64,000 bases of DNA from positions 62,001-126,000 of the forward strand of contig CAZKXI010000001.1 in the NCBI GenBank assembly GCA_964556755.1. Reading direction: 5' to 3'. Shown one piece after another: positions 35,218-43,625 of this stretch. A program made the position numbers and the translations under genes. Positions within the stretch are counted from its first letter, which is position 1, and each line of letters starts with the position of its first letter. The DNA is from UBA4085 sp964556755. Lineage in GTDB: Bacteria; Acidobacteriota; Aminicenantia; Aminicenantales; UBA4085. The notes below the pieces were generated by a model that was not told where the DNA came from, ran no database searches, and worked only from the letters and a program-made list of their open reading frames with translations.

Positions 35218-37062
35218 GTGCTATTCTGGACTGTGGATCAAGTCGCCCCTTCACCGTCGCTAGCCCCTGGCAAAGCTTCGGAGCTTTTCCGGCGGCTTCT
35301 GGCACCGCGGACGGCTCTCTGGGGGTTCTTTCTCCTGACTCTGGGCTTCCAGATCCTGTCGCTGACCCGCTGGAAGCCTCTCTACGCGATCCTGGAAGTC
35401 CTTTTTTATCTCGTGGCGGCGCTGGCCCTTCGGCTGGCCGTCGCCGCGGCGCGCAAGGACCGGCTCGTCCTTTTCATCGTCCTAGCCGTCCTGGTCCTGC
35501 GCCTGCCTTTCCTCACCGCCCCCAGCGGCCTTCTGACCCATTCCGATAACGCCCTGGAAGCCATCCAGGCCCTGCGGATCCGCGATACGCACGTCCCGCC
35601 CCCCTTCCTGCTCGGCGTCCTCAAGCACGGCGGCATCTTCCGCCATACTCTCATCGCCTTCGTCTGGGACGTCGTCGGCCCGGGGTACCTGAGCTTCGCC
35701 CTTGTGCAAGTGATCGTCTTCCTGGCTTTTTTGCTCCTCGTCTACGACATCGGGCGGAGATTCTTCGGCCGGAAGACGGCCGCCGTCCTGTGCCTGGCCC
35801 ACTTCGCGTTCATCGAGATTCTGTTCAATTACTCGCTGAACCTGCGCAGCGGCCCCTACCTGGAGATGGTCGTCTTCGCGCTCCTGGGCATGGCCCTCTT
35901 CGACTTCGACCTGCGCGACCGGGCCCGGGCCTTCCTGTCGGCCTATTTCCTGGCCTTCGCCGTCGCCACGAGCCCCTTTGGCGTCTTCCTGATCCTGCCG
36001 TTCGCCGCTGCCGTCCTTCTGACCCGAATTCGCCGGCCCGGCTTTCCGAAGACCGCGGCCTTCTTCGCCGCCGGCGCCGCGGCCGGATCGCTTCTGCTCG
36101 TCGGGAAGGACCTCTTCTTCCCCCCGCCTCCGCCCACCGGCCGCTGGTTCCGCATCGAGGCCCTGACGCTCTCGGACCTGCGCCCCGACCGGTGGCCGAG
36201 CCTCCTGGCGGACTGGGCGGCCAACTTGGGCACAGCTTTCCGCAACGTCCTCGGCTTCGAGTTCGGGCATCACAGCGAAGTCTCTCCCGAGTTCGCCTTC
36301 CGGCCCGAATCCGCCGCTTTGCGCGGCGGCCTGTCTGCCCTCTCGGGCTTCCTGACGGCGCTCCTGGCGATCGTCCTGATCACAGCCCTCGTGATGGCCG
36401 TCCGGCGCCTGCGCCTCGCCCGCCGGGAAGGCCGGCTGGGAGAGCGCTGGTTCGAAATCTATTATCTCCTTCTTGCCGGGAGCTTTCTGGGCCGGGTTCT
36501 GCTCCTCCTGCCCAAGCCGTTTCTCGAGCCGCGCCACAACCTGGATTTGGCCCTGCTGCTGGTCTGGTCGGCATTCTTCGTCCTCGAGGCCGCGTTCCGA
36601 AGACGGCCTCCCTCGCGGCGGGGCGCTGCGGCCTTGGCCGCGGGCCTGATGCTTCTGGCCGCGCCGCATCTCTTCTACTTCTACAAGAATACTCACTTCA
36701 GGGCCGCCTCCTACGCGCGCATCCTGGACGAGCTCGAAGCGCGGGGCGTCACGGCGGTCAGCACGGACTTCGGCCTGGCCCATTGCCTGTATTTTCTGTC
36801 CGGCCGCAAGATCCTGGCCTCCGACGCGACGGGCCCGATGACCATGCCCTTCTTCCTGCCGGAGGTGACCCGCGCCGTCGACGCCCTGCCGCCGGAGAAG
36901 AAGGCCTATGTCCTCTACACGCCCCTCTACCCCCAGAGCGACAGCGAGCGGCCGCGCTCGATCCGCATCCGAAACCAGCTCATCAACGACCTTCGGGAGC
37001 GGGGCATCTGGTTCCATATCGAGGACCTCAAGTACTACGAATTGATCATCCCCGAGTCCTAG
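35218..37062 (+). CDS. GT-C-like polytopic membrane glycosyltransferase
   Basis: A membrane protein of about 614 residues with about ten hydrophobic helices to residue 465 and a soluble tail containing FYFYKNTHF and a Rossmann-like segment LDELEARGVTAVSTDFGLAH. The first loop reads LLTHSDNALEAIQALRI, where an Asp replaces the Asp-Glu of classical GT39 enzymes. The product and acceptor are unknown. Starts at GTG 35218 or GTG 35233 are both possible; TATTCT at 35222-35227 would favour a leaderless start at 35233. It is followed, after a GC-rich hairpin, by asnB. Confidence 0.75.
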   Translation: MLFWTVDQVAPSPSLAPGKASELFRRLLAPRTALWGFFLLTLGFQILSLTRWKPLYAILEVLFYLVAALALRLAVAAARKDRLVLFIVLAVLVLRLPFLTAPSGLLTHSDNALEAIQALRIRDTHVPPPFLLGVLKHGGIFRHTLIAFVWDVVGPGYLSFALVQVIVFLAFLLLVYDIGRRFFGRKTAAVLCLAHFAFIEILFNYSLNLRSGPYLEMVVFALLGMALFDFDLRDRARAFLSAYFLAFAVATSPFGVFLILPFAAAVLLTRIRRPGFPKTAAFFAAGAAAGSLLLVGKDLFFPPPPPTGRWFRIEALTLSDLRPDRWPSLLADWAANLGTAFRNVLGFEFGHHSEVSPEFAFRPESAALRGGLSALSGFLTALLAIVLITALVMAVRRLRLARREGRLGERWFEIYYLLLAGSFLGRVLLLLPKPFLEPRHNLDLALLLVWSAFFVLEAAFRRRPPSRRGAAALAAGLMLLAAPHLFYFYKNTHFRAASYARILDELEARGVTAVSTDFGLAHCLYFLSGRKILASDATGPMTMPFFLPEVTRAVDALPPEKKAYVLYTPLYPQSDSERPRSIRIRNQLINDLRERGIWFHIEDLKYYELIIPES

Positions 37063-37138
37063 CCGGCGCGGCCGCCTCCCGTCCGCGCTGCCGGGCGGGA
37101 GGGGCGGCCGGCCGATGGAGAACAATCCCGAAAAAGGC

Positions 37139-37144
37139 TACAAT
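37139..37144 (+). promoter_or_regulatory. -10 box of the AsnB-like gene
   Basis: TACAAT at 37139-37144, about 8 bases before the ATG at 37152, with a weak TGGAGA at 37116-37121 at 17-bp spacing. Predicted leader 1 nt. It overlaps an upstream in-frame ATG at 37143, which therefore cannot be the start. Confidence 0.5.
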
Positions 37145-37151
37145 GGCCCCC

Positions 37152-39041
37152 ATGTGCGGCATCTGCGGCCTCTACGGGGAGCCGGGCCTGCCCGAGGAAG
37201 CCCGGGCCCTGACCCGGGCCATGTGCGACGTCATCGTCCACCGCGGCCCGGACGAGGACGGCTATTACGCCGACGGCCCCGTCTCTCTGGGCATGCGCCG
37301 CCTGAGCATCATCGATCTCTCCACGGGCCGCCAGCCCATCCACAACGAGGACCGGACCGTCTGGGTCGTCTACAACGGCGAGATCTTCAACTTCCCGCAG
37401 CTGCGGGCGGATCTCGAAGCGCGGGGCCACGCGTTCTACACCCGGGCCGACACCGAGGTCATCGTCCACCTCTACGAGGAGATGGGCGAGGACTTCCCGA
37501 CCAAGCTCAACGGCATGTTCGCCGTGGCCCTCTGGGACGCCAAGACGCGCAAGCTCGTCCTCGTCCGCGACCGGCTGGGCATCAAGCCGCTCCACTACGC
37601 CTGGCAGGACGGCCGGCTCGTCTTCGGCTCCGAGATCAAGTCGCTGCTGCGCGGGGGCGTGTCGCGGGAGATCGATCTGGAGTCGCTGTCGCGCTACTTC
37701 ACCTTCGAATACGTCCCCGCCCCCGACTCCATCTTCGCCAAGGTCAAGAAGATCCCGCCGGGCCACCTGATGACGGTCAAGGACGGAAGGAGCGAGGTCC
37801 GCCGCTACTGGGACGTCCGCTTCGCCGAGGGCGACCCCGTCCGGCGAAGCGAGGCGTCGTGGGCCGAGGAGATCGCCGCCCGGCTGAAGGAATCGGTCCG
37901 GATGCGCCTACTGAGCGACGTGCCCCTGGGCGTCTTCCTCAGCGGCGGCATCGACAGCAGCGCCGTCACCGCCCTGATGAGCGAGACGGCGAACGGACGG
38001 ATCAAGACTTTCTCCATCGGCTTCAGGGAGAAGACCTTCGACGAGCTGGACTACGCCCGGATCATGGCCGACAAGTACGGCACCGACCACACCGAGTTCG
38101 TCGTCGAGTCGCGCCAGGCGGCCGGCCTGGTGCCCAAGCTCATGGAATACCTGGACGAGCCGCTGGCCGACGCCTCGGTCATCCCGACCTACGTCATCTC
38201 CAAGCTGGCCCGGCGGCATGTGACGGTGGCCCTGGCCGGGGACGGCGGGGACGAGCTCTTCGGCGGCTACGACACGTACAAGGCCTTCAAGATCGCCCGC
38301 CTCTATCGCGCGGTTCCCGGCTTCCTGCGGCGCGGGATCATCGGCCCGGCGGTCCGGCGGCTGCCCGCCTCGGAGAAGCGGCTGAGCTTCGAGTTCAAGG
38401 CCAAGAAGTTCACCGCGGGCGCCGAATACCCGCCCGAGATCGCCAACACCCTGTGGTGGGGCGCCTACACGCCCGCCCTCAAGGCCGAGCTCCTGGCGCC
38501 GGGCCTGCGGGACAAGGTCGCGGCCGATCCCTTCGACCCGATCCGGGAGCAGGTTGCCCAGACCAGGGCCGCCGATCCGCTGGACCGCATCGCGTATATC
38601 GACCTCAAGATCAACCTCCAGGACGCGCTCCTCGTCAAAGTCGACCGCATGAGCATGGCCAACTCGCTGGAGATCCGCACCCCCTTCCTGGACTACACCT
38701 TCGTCGAGTTCGCGGCCACGATCCCCAGCCGGCTCAAGCTCAAAGGATTCCAGAGCAAGCACATCCTGAAGAGGGCTTTGGCTTCGCGCCTGCCGGCCGA
38801 GATTCTGAGCAAGAAGAAGATCGGATTTGATATTCCGCTGGGACCGTGGCTTCGCGACGAGCTGCGGGAGTTCGTCCGCGACACGCTGGCGCCGGAGAGG
38901 CTGCGGCGGCACGGATACCTGGATGAGGCTTTCGTCGGCCGCGTCCTGGACGAGCACATGGCCGGGGCCCACAACCACCGCCAGCTCCTCTGGCCGCTGG
39001 TCATCTTCCAGTTCTGGCACGACCGGTACATCGGCGGCTGA
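37152..39041 (+). CDS. asnB: asparagine synthetase-like glutamine amidotransferase
   Basis: A 629-residue class II amidotransferase. It starts MCGICGLYG, so Cys2 becomes the N-terminal nucleophile that releases ammonia from glutamine; this fixes the start at 37152. The synthetase half has the PP-loop FLSGGIDSSAVTA at about residue 263, followed by AGDGGDELFGGYDTYK at about 362 and PFLDYTFVEF near 515. Normal AsnB is about 550 residues; the longer size and the surface-glycan neighbours fit the subfamily found in exopolysaccharide/exosortase loci, which may amidate uronic acids. Whether it makes asparagine or amidates a sugar cannot be decided here. Confidence 0.85.
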   Translation: MCGICGLYGEPGLPEEARALTRAMCDVIVHRGPDEDGYYADGPVSLGMRRLSIIDLSTGRQPIHNEDRTVWVVYNGEIFNFPQLRADLEARGHAFYTRADTEVIVHLYEEMGEDFPTKLNGMFAVALWDAKTRKLVLVRDRLGIKPLHYAWQDGRLVFGSEIKSLLRGGVSREIDLESLSRYFTFEYVPAPDSIFAKVKKIPPGHLMTVKDGRSEVRRYWDVRFAEGDPVRRSEASWAEEIAARLKESVRMRLLSDVPLGVFLSGGIDSSAVTALMSETANGRIKTFSIGFREKTFDELDYARIMADKYGTDHTEFVVESRQAAGLVPKLMEYLDEPLADASVIPTYVISKLARRHVTVALAGDGGDELFGGYDTYKAFKIARLYRAVPGFLRRGIIGPAVRRLPASEKRLSFEFKAKKFTAGAEYPPEIANTLWWGAYTPALKAELLAPGLRDKVAADPFDPIREQVAQTRAADPLDRIAYIDLKINLQDALLVKVDRMSMANSLEIRTPFLDYTFVEFAATIPSRLKLKGFQSKHILKRALASRLPAEILSKKKIGFDIPLGPWLRDELREFVRDTLAPERLRRHGYLDEAFVGRVLDEHMAGAHNHRQLLWPLVIFQFWHDRYIGG

Positions 39042-39048
39042 GGCGGGC

Positions 39049-39693
39049 ATGGTCGAAAAGAAGCGCATCTACCGGCTGTTCAAGGGCCGTGGACTTTGGA
39101 CGGCCTTTTACACCCGGGTCAAATTCAAGATCTGCCCGCTGCTGCCGGTGGAGCCGCACCTCCCGGGCGGGGGGCGCTTCCTGGATCTTGGATGCGGCAA
39201 CGGCCTGTTCGCCGCCATCCTCAAGCTCGGCTCGCCGGCCCGGCGCGTCGCGGGATTCGACCTGGACGAGGGCAAGATCGAGCTGGCCCGCCAGACGTTC
39301 GCGGGGTGGGAGGGCATGGACTTCTGGAAAGGCGACGTGGTCGCCTCGGACTATCCGGCGGCCGACGTGATCACGATCATCGACGTCCTCTACCTCATCC
39401 CCTTCGAGGCGCAGGAAGCCATTCTTCGCAAGTGCCACGCGGCGCTCCCCGCGGGCGGCTTGCTGGCCATCAAGGAGATGGACGACCGGCCGCGCTGGAA
39501 GGCCCGCTGGAACCGGATGCAGGAGACGCTGGCCGTCAAGATCATCGGCTTCACGCTGGGGAGCCGGTTCTATTTCGCCGGGCAGCGGGAGTATGTGCCG
39601 CTGTTGGAGCGGATCGGGTTCGAGGTCCAGGTGGTGCCCCTGCACAAGGGCTACTGGTACCCGCACATCCTGTACTTGGCGCGAAAGCGTTAA
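39049..39693 (+). CDS. class I SAM-dependent methyltransferase
   Basis: A 214-residue methyltransferase. Motif I FLDLGCGNGLFAAILKLG is near residue 45, then GFDLDEGKIELARQ, VITIIDVLYLIPFEAQ and ALPAGGLLAIKEMD. A basic N-terminal 35 residues and an aromatic C-terminal end (KGYWYPHILYLARKR) flank the core. It starts 8 bases after asnB, so is likely cotranscribed. The substrate is unknown, most likely a glycan or lipid intermediate of the same operon. Confidence 0.8.
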   Translation: MVEKKRIYRLFKGRGLWTAFYTRVKFKICPLLPVEPHLPGGGRFLDLGCGNGLFAAILKLGSPARRVAGFDLDEGKIELARQTFAGWEGMDFWKGDVVASDYPAADVITIIDVLYLIPFEAQEAILRKCHAALPAGGLLAIKEMDDRPRWKARWNRMQETLAVKIIGFTLGSRFYFAGQREYVPLLERIGFEVQVVPLHKGYWYPHILYLARKR

Positions 39694-39856
39694 GAGCCTC
39701 GACGATCCCCGAACGCCCGACTATTTTCTCGGTGAATCACGACGGGAGGCCATCCCACGGCTTCCGTCCCTGGGTCGTGCCCCCGTCTTCTCCCCCCAGC
39801 TCGAACCTCCCCTTTGTCGTTGTCAATCCGACCATAAATATGGCATAAATAGCGGG

Positions 39857-40966
39857 ATGAAGATTTCCACGCTGGTGCGTCCGGACTGCGTCCATTTCAA
39901 GGGCGAGAAGCCCTGCCGTTTCAAGCGCGTCTGCGACGGCTGCCCCGAATTCAAAGCCTTCGGGCCCAAGGTCCTGATCATCAAGTGCCGGGCCCAAGGC
40001 GACGTCCTGCGGACGACCCCCGTGCTGGCCGGGATACGGCGCAAGCACCCCGGCGCCTTCATCACCTGGGTGGTGGACGCCGAGACGGTGGACCTCCTGA
40101 AGCCCATCCCGGAGATCGACCGCGTCCTGCCGATGGACGCCGAGACCGCGCTGGCGCTTCAGGCCCAGCGCTTCGACGCCGTCTACTCCCTGGACAAGGA
40201 CCCCGGGCTGACCGCGCTGGCGGCGCTTCTCCAGGCCCCCCGCAAGTACGGCTTTACCATCAACGCCCACGGCAATCTCGAGGGCCTCACGCCGGCCGCG
40301 GCCTACTCCCTGCGCCTCGGGGTGGACGACGAGCTCAAGTTCAAGATCAACCGGAAGACCTACCAGGAGATGATCTTCGAGGCGGCCGAGCTCGACTGGC
40401 GCGGCGACGACTACGCCTTCGTCCTGCCGGAAGGGTCTAAGAGAAAGGCGGCGGCCTTCTTCAAGGCCAAGCGCGTCCCCGCGGGCCGACTGAATATCGG
40501 GCTCAACACGGGAGCCGGGGCCAAGTTCACGACCAAGCAGTGGCCCGAGGCCCATTTTCTAAAGCTCATCAAGCTGCTCAAGCGGCAGCTCAAGGCCAAC
40601 GTCTTCCTGCTCGGGGGGCGACGCGAAAGGGAGCTCAACAAGCGCCTCGCGGCCAAGGCCGGCGTCCCCGTTTACGACACCGGGACGGACAATTCCCTCC
40701 TCGACTTCGCCGGCTTCGTCGACCGCATGGACGCGGTCGTTTGCTCCGACACCCTGGCCATGCACATCGCCCTGGCTCTAAAGAGGAAGACTGTAGTCCT
40801 CTTCGGGCCTACATGCCCGCAGGAGATCGAGACCTATGGCCGGGGCGTCAAGCTTTTCGCCGGGGCCGCCTGCGCCCCCTGCTACAGGCAGACCTGCCCC
40901 AATCCCGTGTGCATGGAGTCGATCAAGCCGGAAGAGGTTCTCCAGGCCCTGCGCCGATTGATATGA
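39857..40966 (+). CDS. GT9 (heptosyltransferase family) with N-terminal cysteine cluster
   Basis: A 369-residue GT-B enzyme of the ADP-heptose:LPS heptosyltransferase family. The first 40 residues carry four Cys spaced C-x8-C-x5-C-x2-C (CVHFKGEKPC then CDGC), a ribbon-like element not found in E. coli WaaC or WaaF. The conserved core follows: KVLIIKCRAQGDVLRTTPVL, LNTGAGAKFTTKQWP near 212, and the C-terminal CSDTLAMHIALALKRKTVVL and FGPTCPQEIE, with Cys-rich ACAPCYRQTCPNPVC. It probably adds a heptose or other sugar to the lipid core. The stop overlaps the next gene's start by 4 bases. Confidence 0.87.
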   Translation: MKISTLVRPDCVHFKGEKPCRFKRVCDGCPEFKAFGPKVLIIKCRAQGDVLRTTPVLAGIRRKHPGAFITWVVDAETVDLLKPIPEIDRVLPMDAETALALQAQRFDAVYSLDKDPGLTALAALLQAPRKYGFTINAHGNLEGLTPAAAYSLRLGVDDELKFKINRKTYQEMIFEAAELDWRGDDYAFVLPEGSKRKAAAFFKAKRVPAGRLNIGLNTGAGAKFTTKQWPEAHFLKLIKLLKRQLKANVFLLGGRRERELNKRLAAKAGVPVYDTGTDNSLLDFAGFVDRMDAVVCSDTLAMHIALALKRKTVVLFGPTCPQEIETYGRGVKLFAGAACAPCYRQTCPNPVCMESIKPEEVLQALRRLI

Positions 40967-41724
40967 GCCAAGACGCCCCCGCCCGCAGGCCGCTTGTCGC
41001 GGTCATGGTCCCGACCTACAATGAGGCCGGGAACATCGCCGAGCTCGTGCGGGCCATCCGCGGGCTGCCGCTCCCCGAATACGACGTCCACGTCGTGGCG
41101 GCCGACGACAATTCTCCCGACGGCACGGGGCGCATCGTCGAGGAGATGGGACGGACCGACCCCCATGTCCACGCCGTCATCCGGACCAAGAGACGGGGGC
41201 GCGGATCGGGCGGGATCGACGGCTTCAAGGCCGCCTTGGCCTTGGGCGCCGACTTCGTCGTCGAGATGGACGGCGACTTCTCCCACCAGCCGAAGTTCAT
41301 CCCCGACCTCTTGAAGGCTCTGGAGACGCACGACATGGCCCTGGGCTCCCGCTACATCCCGGGAGGCCGGGACGCCAACCGGGGCCTTCATCGCCGCTTG
41401 ATCACGGCTTGCGTCCGGGTCTTCATCCGCCGGCTTTACAAGGTCCGAATCCGCGACGTCTCGTCCGGCTTCCGGGCCTACCGCCGCCGGGTGCTGGAGG
41501 CCGTGGACCTGGACGACCTGATCTCGGTCGGCCAGTCGATCGTCCTGGAGATCCTGCGCAAGGTCGACTTGCTGGGATTCTCCGTCGTGGAAGTCCCCAT
41601 CGTCTTCGTCGACCGGACCCGGGGGGAGACCAAGCTGGACTTCCTGGCCCTGCTCGAGACGCTGCTGATGGCCGTCAAGTTCAAGAGGCGCTACACGCCG
41701 AGGACCGTGAAGCCGGTCCGATGA
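40963..41724 (+). CDS. GT2 dolichol-phosphate-mannose-synthase-like protein
   Basis: A 253-residue soluble GT2 enzyme without the C-terminal membrane helices of ArnC: VMVPTYNEAGNIAELVRAI near residue 15, VVAADDNSPDGTGRIVEEM near 42, FVVEMDGDFSHQP near 96, and DVSSGFRAYRRRVLEAV near 165, the typical DPM1 block. It would make a polyprenyl-phosphate sugar. Its ATG overlaps the GT9 stop (TATGAG region at 40963-40966), and its own stop overlaps the rsmA start, so the run GT9-GT2-rsmA is one translational chain. Confidence 0.86.
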   Translation: MSQDAPARRPLVAVMVPTYNEAGNIAELVRAIRGLPLPEYDVHVVAADDNSPDGTGRIVEEMGRTDPHVHAVIRTKRRGRGSGGIDGFKAALALGADFVVEMDGDFSHQPKFIPDLLKALETHDMALGSRYIPGGRDANRGLHRRLITACVRVFIRRLYKVRIRDVSSGFRAYRRRVLEAVDLDDLISVGQSIVLEILRKVDLLGFSVVEVPIVFVDRTRGETKLDFLALLETLLMAVKFKRRYTPRTVKPVR

Positions 41725-42521
41725 AGAAGTCGCGGCGGCATGCCCTGGGCCAGCACTTCCTCGCCAGTCCGGGCATCCTGGAGAGGATCGTCGCGGCGGC
41801 AGCGCCCGAGCGCGGGGAATTCGTCCTGGAGATCGGTCCGGGACGGGGCGCGCTGACGCTCCCCCTCCTGCTGGCCGGGGCCAAGGTCGTGGCCGTGGAG
41901 AAAGACCAGGCCCTGGGCGACGAGCTGCGCAACCGCGGCCTGGCCGGGCTGACGGTCGTCGAGGGCGACATCCTGGACCAGGACTGGCCGCGCCTGATGG
42001 AGGTCCACGGCGGCGGTGCGGGGCCGCATCTCGTGGTCGGAAACCTGCCGTATTCGATCTCCTCGCCGCTCCTCTACCTTCTCCTGGATTACCGGACGGC
42101 CGTCCGCAAGGGCGTGTTCCTGGTCCAGCGCGAGGTCGCCGAGCGGATGATCGCCGGCCCGGGCGGCCGGGACTACGCCCCGCTGGGCATCCTGCTGCAG
42201 AACTACTTCGCGGTGAAGATCCTGTTCAAAGTGGCTCCGGGATCGTTCGTCCCCCCGCCCAAGGTCGAATCGGCCGTGGTCTCGCTCGAGAAGAGGGAAG
42301 CCCCCCTGACCGAGGTCGGCGACTACGATCGCTTCCGCCGGTTTCTGCACGTCTGCTTCGCCCAGAGGCGCAAGACGCTGGCGAACAATCTGGCCGCGGC
42401 CGGAGTCCCGCACGACCGGGTCGCGGCACTCTTGGACGCCCTCGACCTCGACGCCCGCGTCCGGGCCGAGCGGATCCCCCCCGCCGCCCTCGCGGCCCTC
42501 GAAGAAGGGGTCAGGTCTTAA
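41721..42521 (+). CDS. rsmA: 16S rRNA dimethyladenosine transferase
   Basis: A 266-residue KsgA/RsmA enzyme, which dimethylates two adjacent adenines near the 3' end of 16S rRNA during small-subunit maturation. HALGQHFLASPGILERI at residues 7-23 and VLEIGPGRGALTLPLL near 36 are typical; the catalytic NLPYSISSPL is near 107, and FVPPPKVESAVV is near 175. The ATG at 41721 overlaps the stop of the GT2 gene. The last codons and stop (EEGVRS, TAA at 42519-42521) lie inside the left arm of an inverted-repeat element, so the C-terminus appears to have been rewritten by an insertion. Confidence 0.95.
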   Translation: MKKSRRHALGQHFLASPGILERIVAAAAPERGEFVLEIGPGRGALTLPLLLAGAKVVAVEKDQALGDELRNRGLAGLTVVEGDILDQDWPRLMEVHGGGAGPHLVVGNLPYSISSPLLYLLLDYRTAVRKGVFLVQREVAERMIAGPGGRDYAPLGILLQNYFAVKILFKVAPGSFVPPPKVESAVVSLEKREAPLTEVGDYDRFRRFLHVCFAQRRKTLANNLAAAGVPHDRVAALLDALDLDARVRAERIPPAALAALEEGVRS

Positions 42522-42600
42522 GATTCAAGTTTTCTGCCAACGAAAGTAGATCGATCGTCTACGGAAGTAGCCGTTTCTTGAATCTTAAGACCTGACCCCT
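42506..42600. repeat. short MITE/REP-like element with 24-bp perfect inverted repeats
   Basis: The left arm 42506-42529 (starts AGGGGTCAGGTCTTAAG) is the exact reverse complement of the right arm 42577-42600. The 47-bp interior contains a second small palindrome, GTAGA-TCGATCG-TCTAC, at 42546-42562. The motif GGGGTCAGGTCTT is one I associate with REP-like or RAYT-mobilised short elements in many bacteria, although no transposase is present here. The left arm overlaps the end of rsmA and supplies its stop codon, and the whole element separates rsmA from the next promoter. Confidence 0.8.
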
Positions 42601-42632
42601 AACCCAATCTTACTTTGAAAGGCCGTTTCGGC

Positions 42633-42638
42633 TACAAT
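42633..42638 (+). promoter_or_regulatory. -10 box of the SPASM radical SAM gene
   Basis: TACAAT at 42633-42638 with TTACTT at 42610-42615 at 17-bp spacing (weak). Predicted leader to the ATG at 42648 is about 3 nt. Confidence 0.45.
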
Positions 42639-42647
42639 ACCCCCCTC

Positions 42648-43625
42648 ATGACCCGAGCGGAATACTATAAGCGACTGTGGAAGATCTTCCGCGCCTACAA
42701 GGGACGGAAGACCAGGCTCGACTACATGCCCGTGCGCCTGTGGATCGAGCCGACCAGCGTCTGCAACCTTCGCTGCGTCATGTGCCCCAACAAGGACCTC
42801 AGCAAGGCCCAGAAGGGCTTCATGGACTTCGACCTCTTCAAGAAGATCGTCGACGAGGCCAAGGGCTTCGTCTCCGACGTCCATCTCCTCCACCGCGGCG
42901 AGTCGCTCCTTCACCCCCGCTTCTTCGACATGGTCCGCTACGCCCACGAGGCCGGCATCGTCACCCGCTTCCACACCAACGGCACCTTGCTCGACGAGGA
43001 CAAGGCCCGCCGCCTGATCGAGGCCGGCCTGGACCAGTTCGCCTTCTCCTTCGACGGCATGGACAAGACGACCTACGAGTCCATCCGGGTCAACGCCGAC
43101 TTCGAGACGACGGTCCGCAACATCACCCGCTTCCTGGAGATCAAGAAGGAGCTGGGCGCCAAGAAGCCGGTCACGTTCATCGAGCTGATCCGCTTCCCCG
43201 ACGTCTTCAAGAAGTACGACAAGGCCGCTCAAAAGGCCTTCCTGGACAGATTCAAAGGCCTGCCCCTCGACCACCTGCACATCAAGGAGCTCCACAACTG
43301 GGCCGGCGACGTCGGCCAGGCTCCCCCCAAGACCTCCTATTCGCCCTGCACCTTCCTGTGGCACGCCCTGATCATCTTCTGGGACGGCGCCGTCCTGCCC
43401 TGCACCCAGGACTTCTTCGGCGCCCTGACCCTCGGCAGCGTCAAGGACTCGACCATCCGCGAGATCTGGAACAATGACAAGATGGTCCGCCTGCGGGAGA
43501 AGATCCTGGCCCATGACGTGGCCGACCTGGAAACGTGCTCGCAGTGCGATCGCCTCTGGCGCCGCCAGGTGCTGGGCATCCCGCGCGAGTATCTCGGCCG
43601 GGCCTTGCGCAAAAACATGAACTAA
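42648..43625 (+). CDS. radical SAM/SPASM-domain protein
   Basis: A 325-residue radical SAM protein. CxxxCxxC is CNLRCVMC at about residue 39. The C-terminal part shows PCTFLWHALIIFWDGAVLPC near 236-255, GSVKDSTIREIWN and a final CSQCDRLWRRQ, the layout of a SPASM domain carrying a second iron-sulfur cluster. Proteins of this type act on peptides, cofactors or aminoglycoside sugars; many occur in surface-glycan loci with unknown substrate. ATG 42648 is preferred over an upstream in-frame start because the -10 box lies between them. No partner gene is cotranscribed with it. Confidence 0.82.
   Translation: MTRAEYYKRLWKIFRAYKGRKTRLDYMPVRLWIEPTSVCNLRCVMCPNKDLSKAQKGFMDFDLFKKIVDEAKGFVSDVHLLHRGESLLHPRFFDMVRYAHEAGIVTRFHTNGTLLDEDKARRLIEAGLDQFAFSFDGMDKTTYESIRVNADFETTVRNITRFLEIKKELGAKKPVTFIELIRFPDVFKKYDKAAQKAFLDRFKGLPLDHLHIKELHNWAGDVGQAPPKTSYSPCTFLWHALIIFWDGAVLPCTQDFFGALTLGSVKDSTIREIWNNDKMVRLREKILAHDVADLETCSQCDRLWRRQVLGIPREYLGRALRKNMN

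Noticed and set aside
37071..37108. GC-rich hairpin (GCCGCCTCCCG with CGGGAGGGGCGGC) before asnB
   Set aside because: It has a 2-base bulge and no T-run, so I do not call it a terminator. It may mark the end of the upstream transcript.
37143..37145. In-frame ATG upstream of asnB that would give MAPMCG
   Set aside because: It would block the N-terminal Cys nucleophile and overlaps the TACAAT -10 box.
39738..39779. Hairpin CACGAC/GTCGTG in the gap before the GT9 gene
   Set aside because: Only a 6-bp outer stem with a loose interior; weak compared with real terminators in the window.
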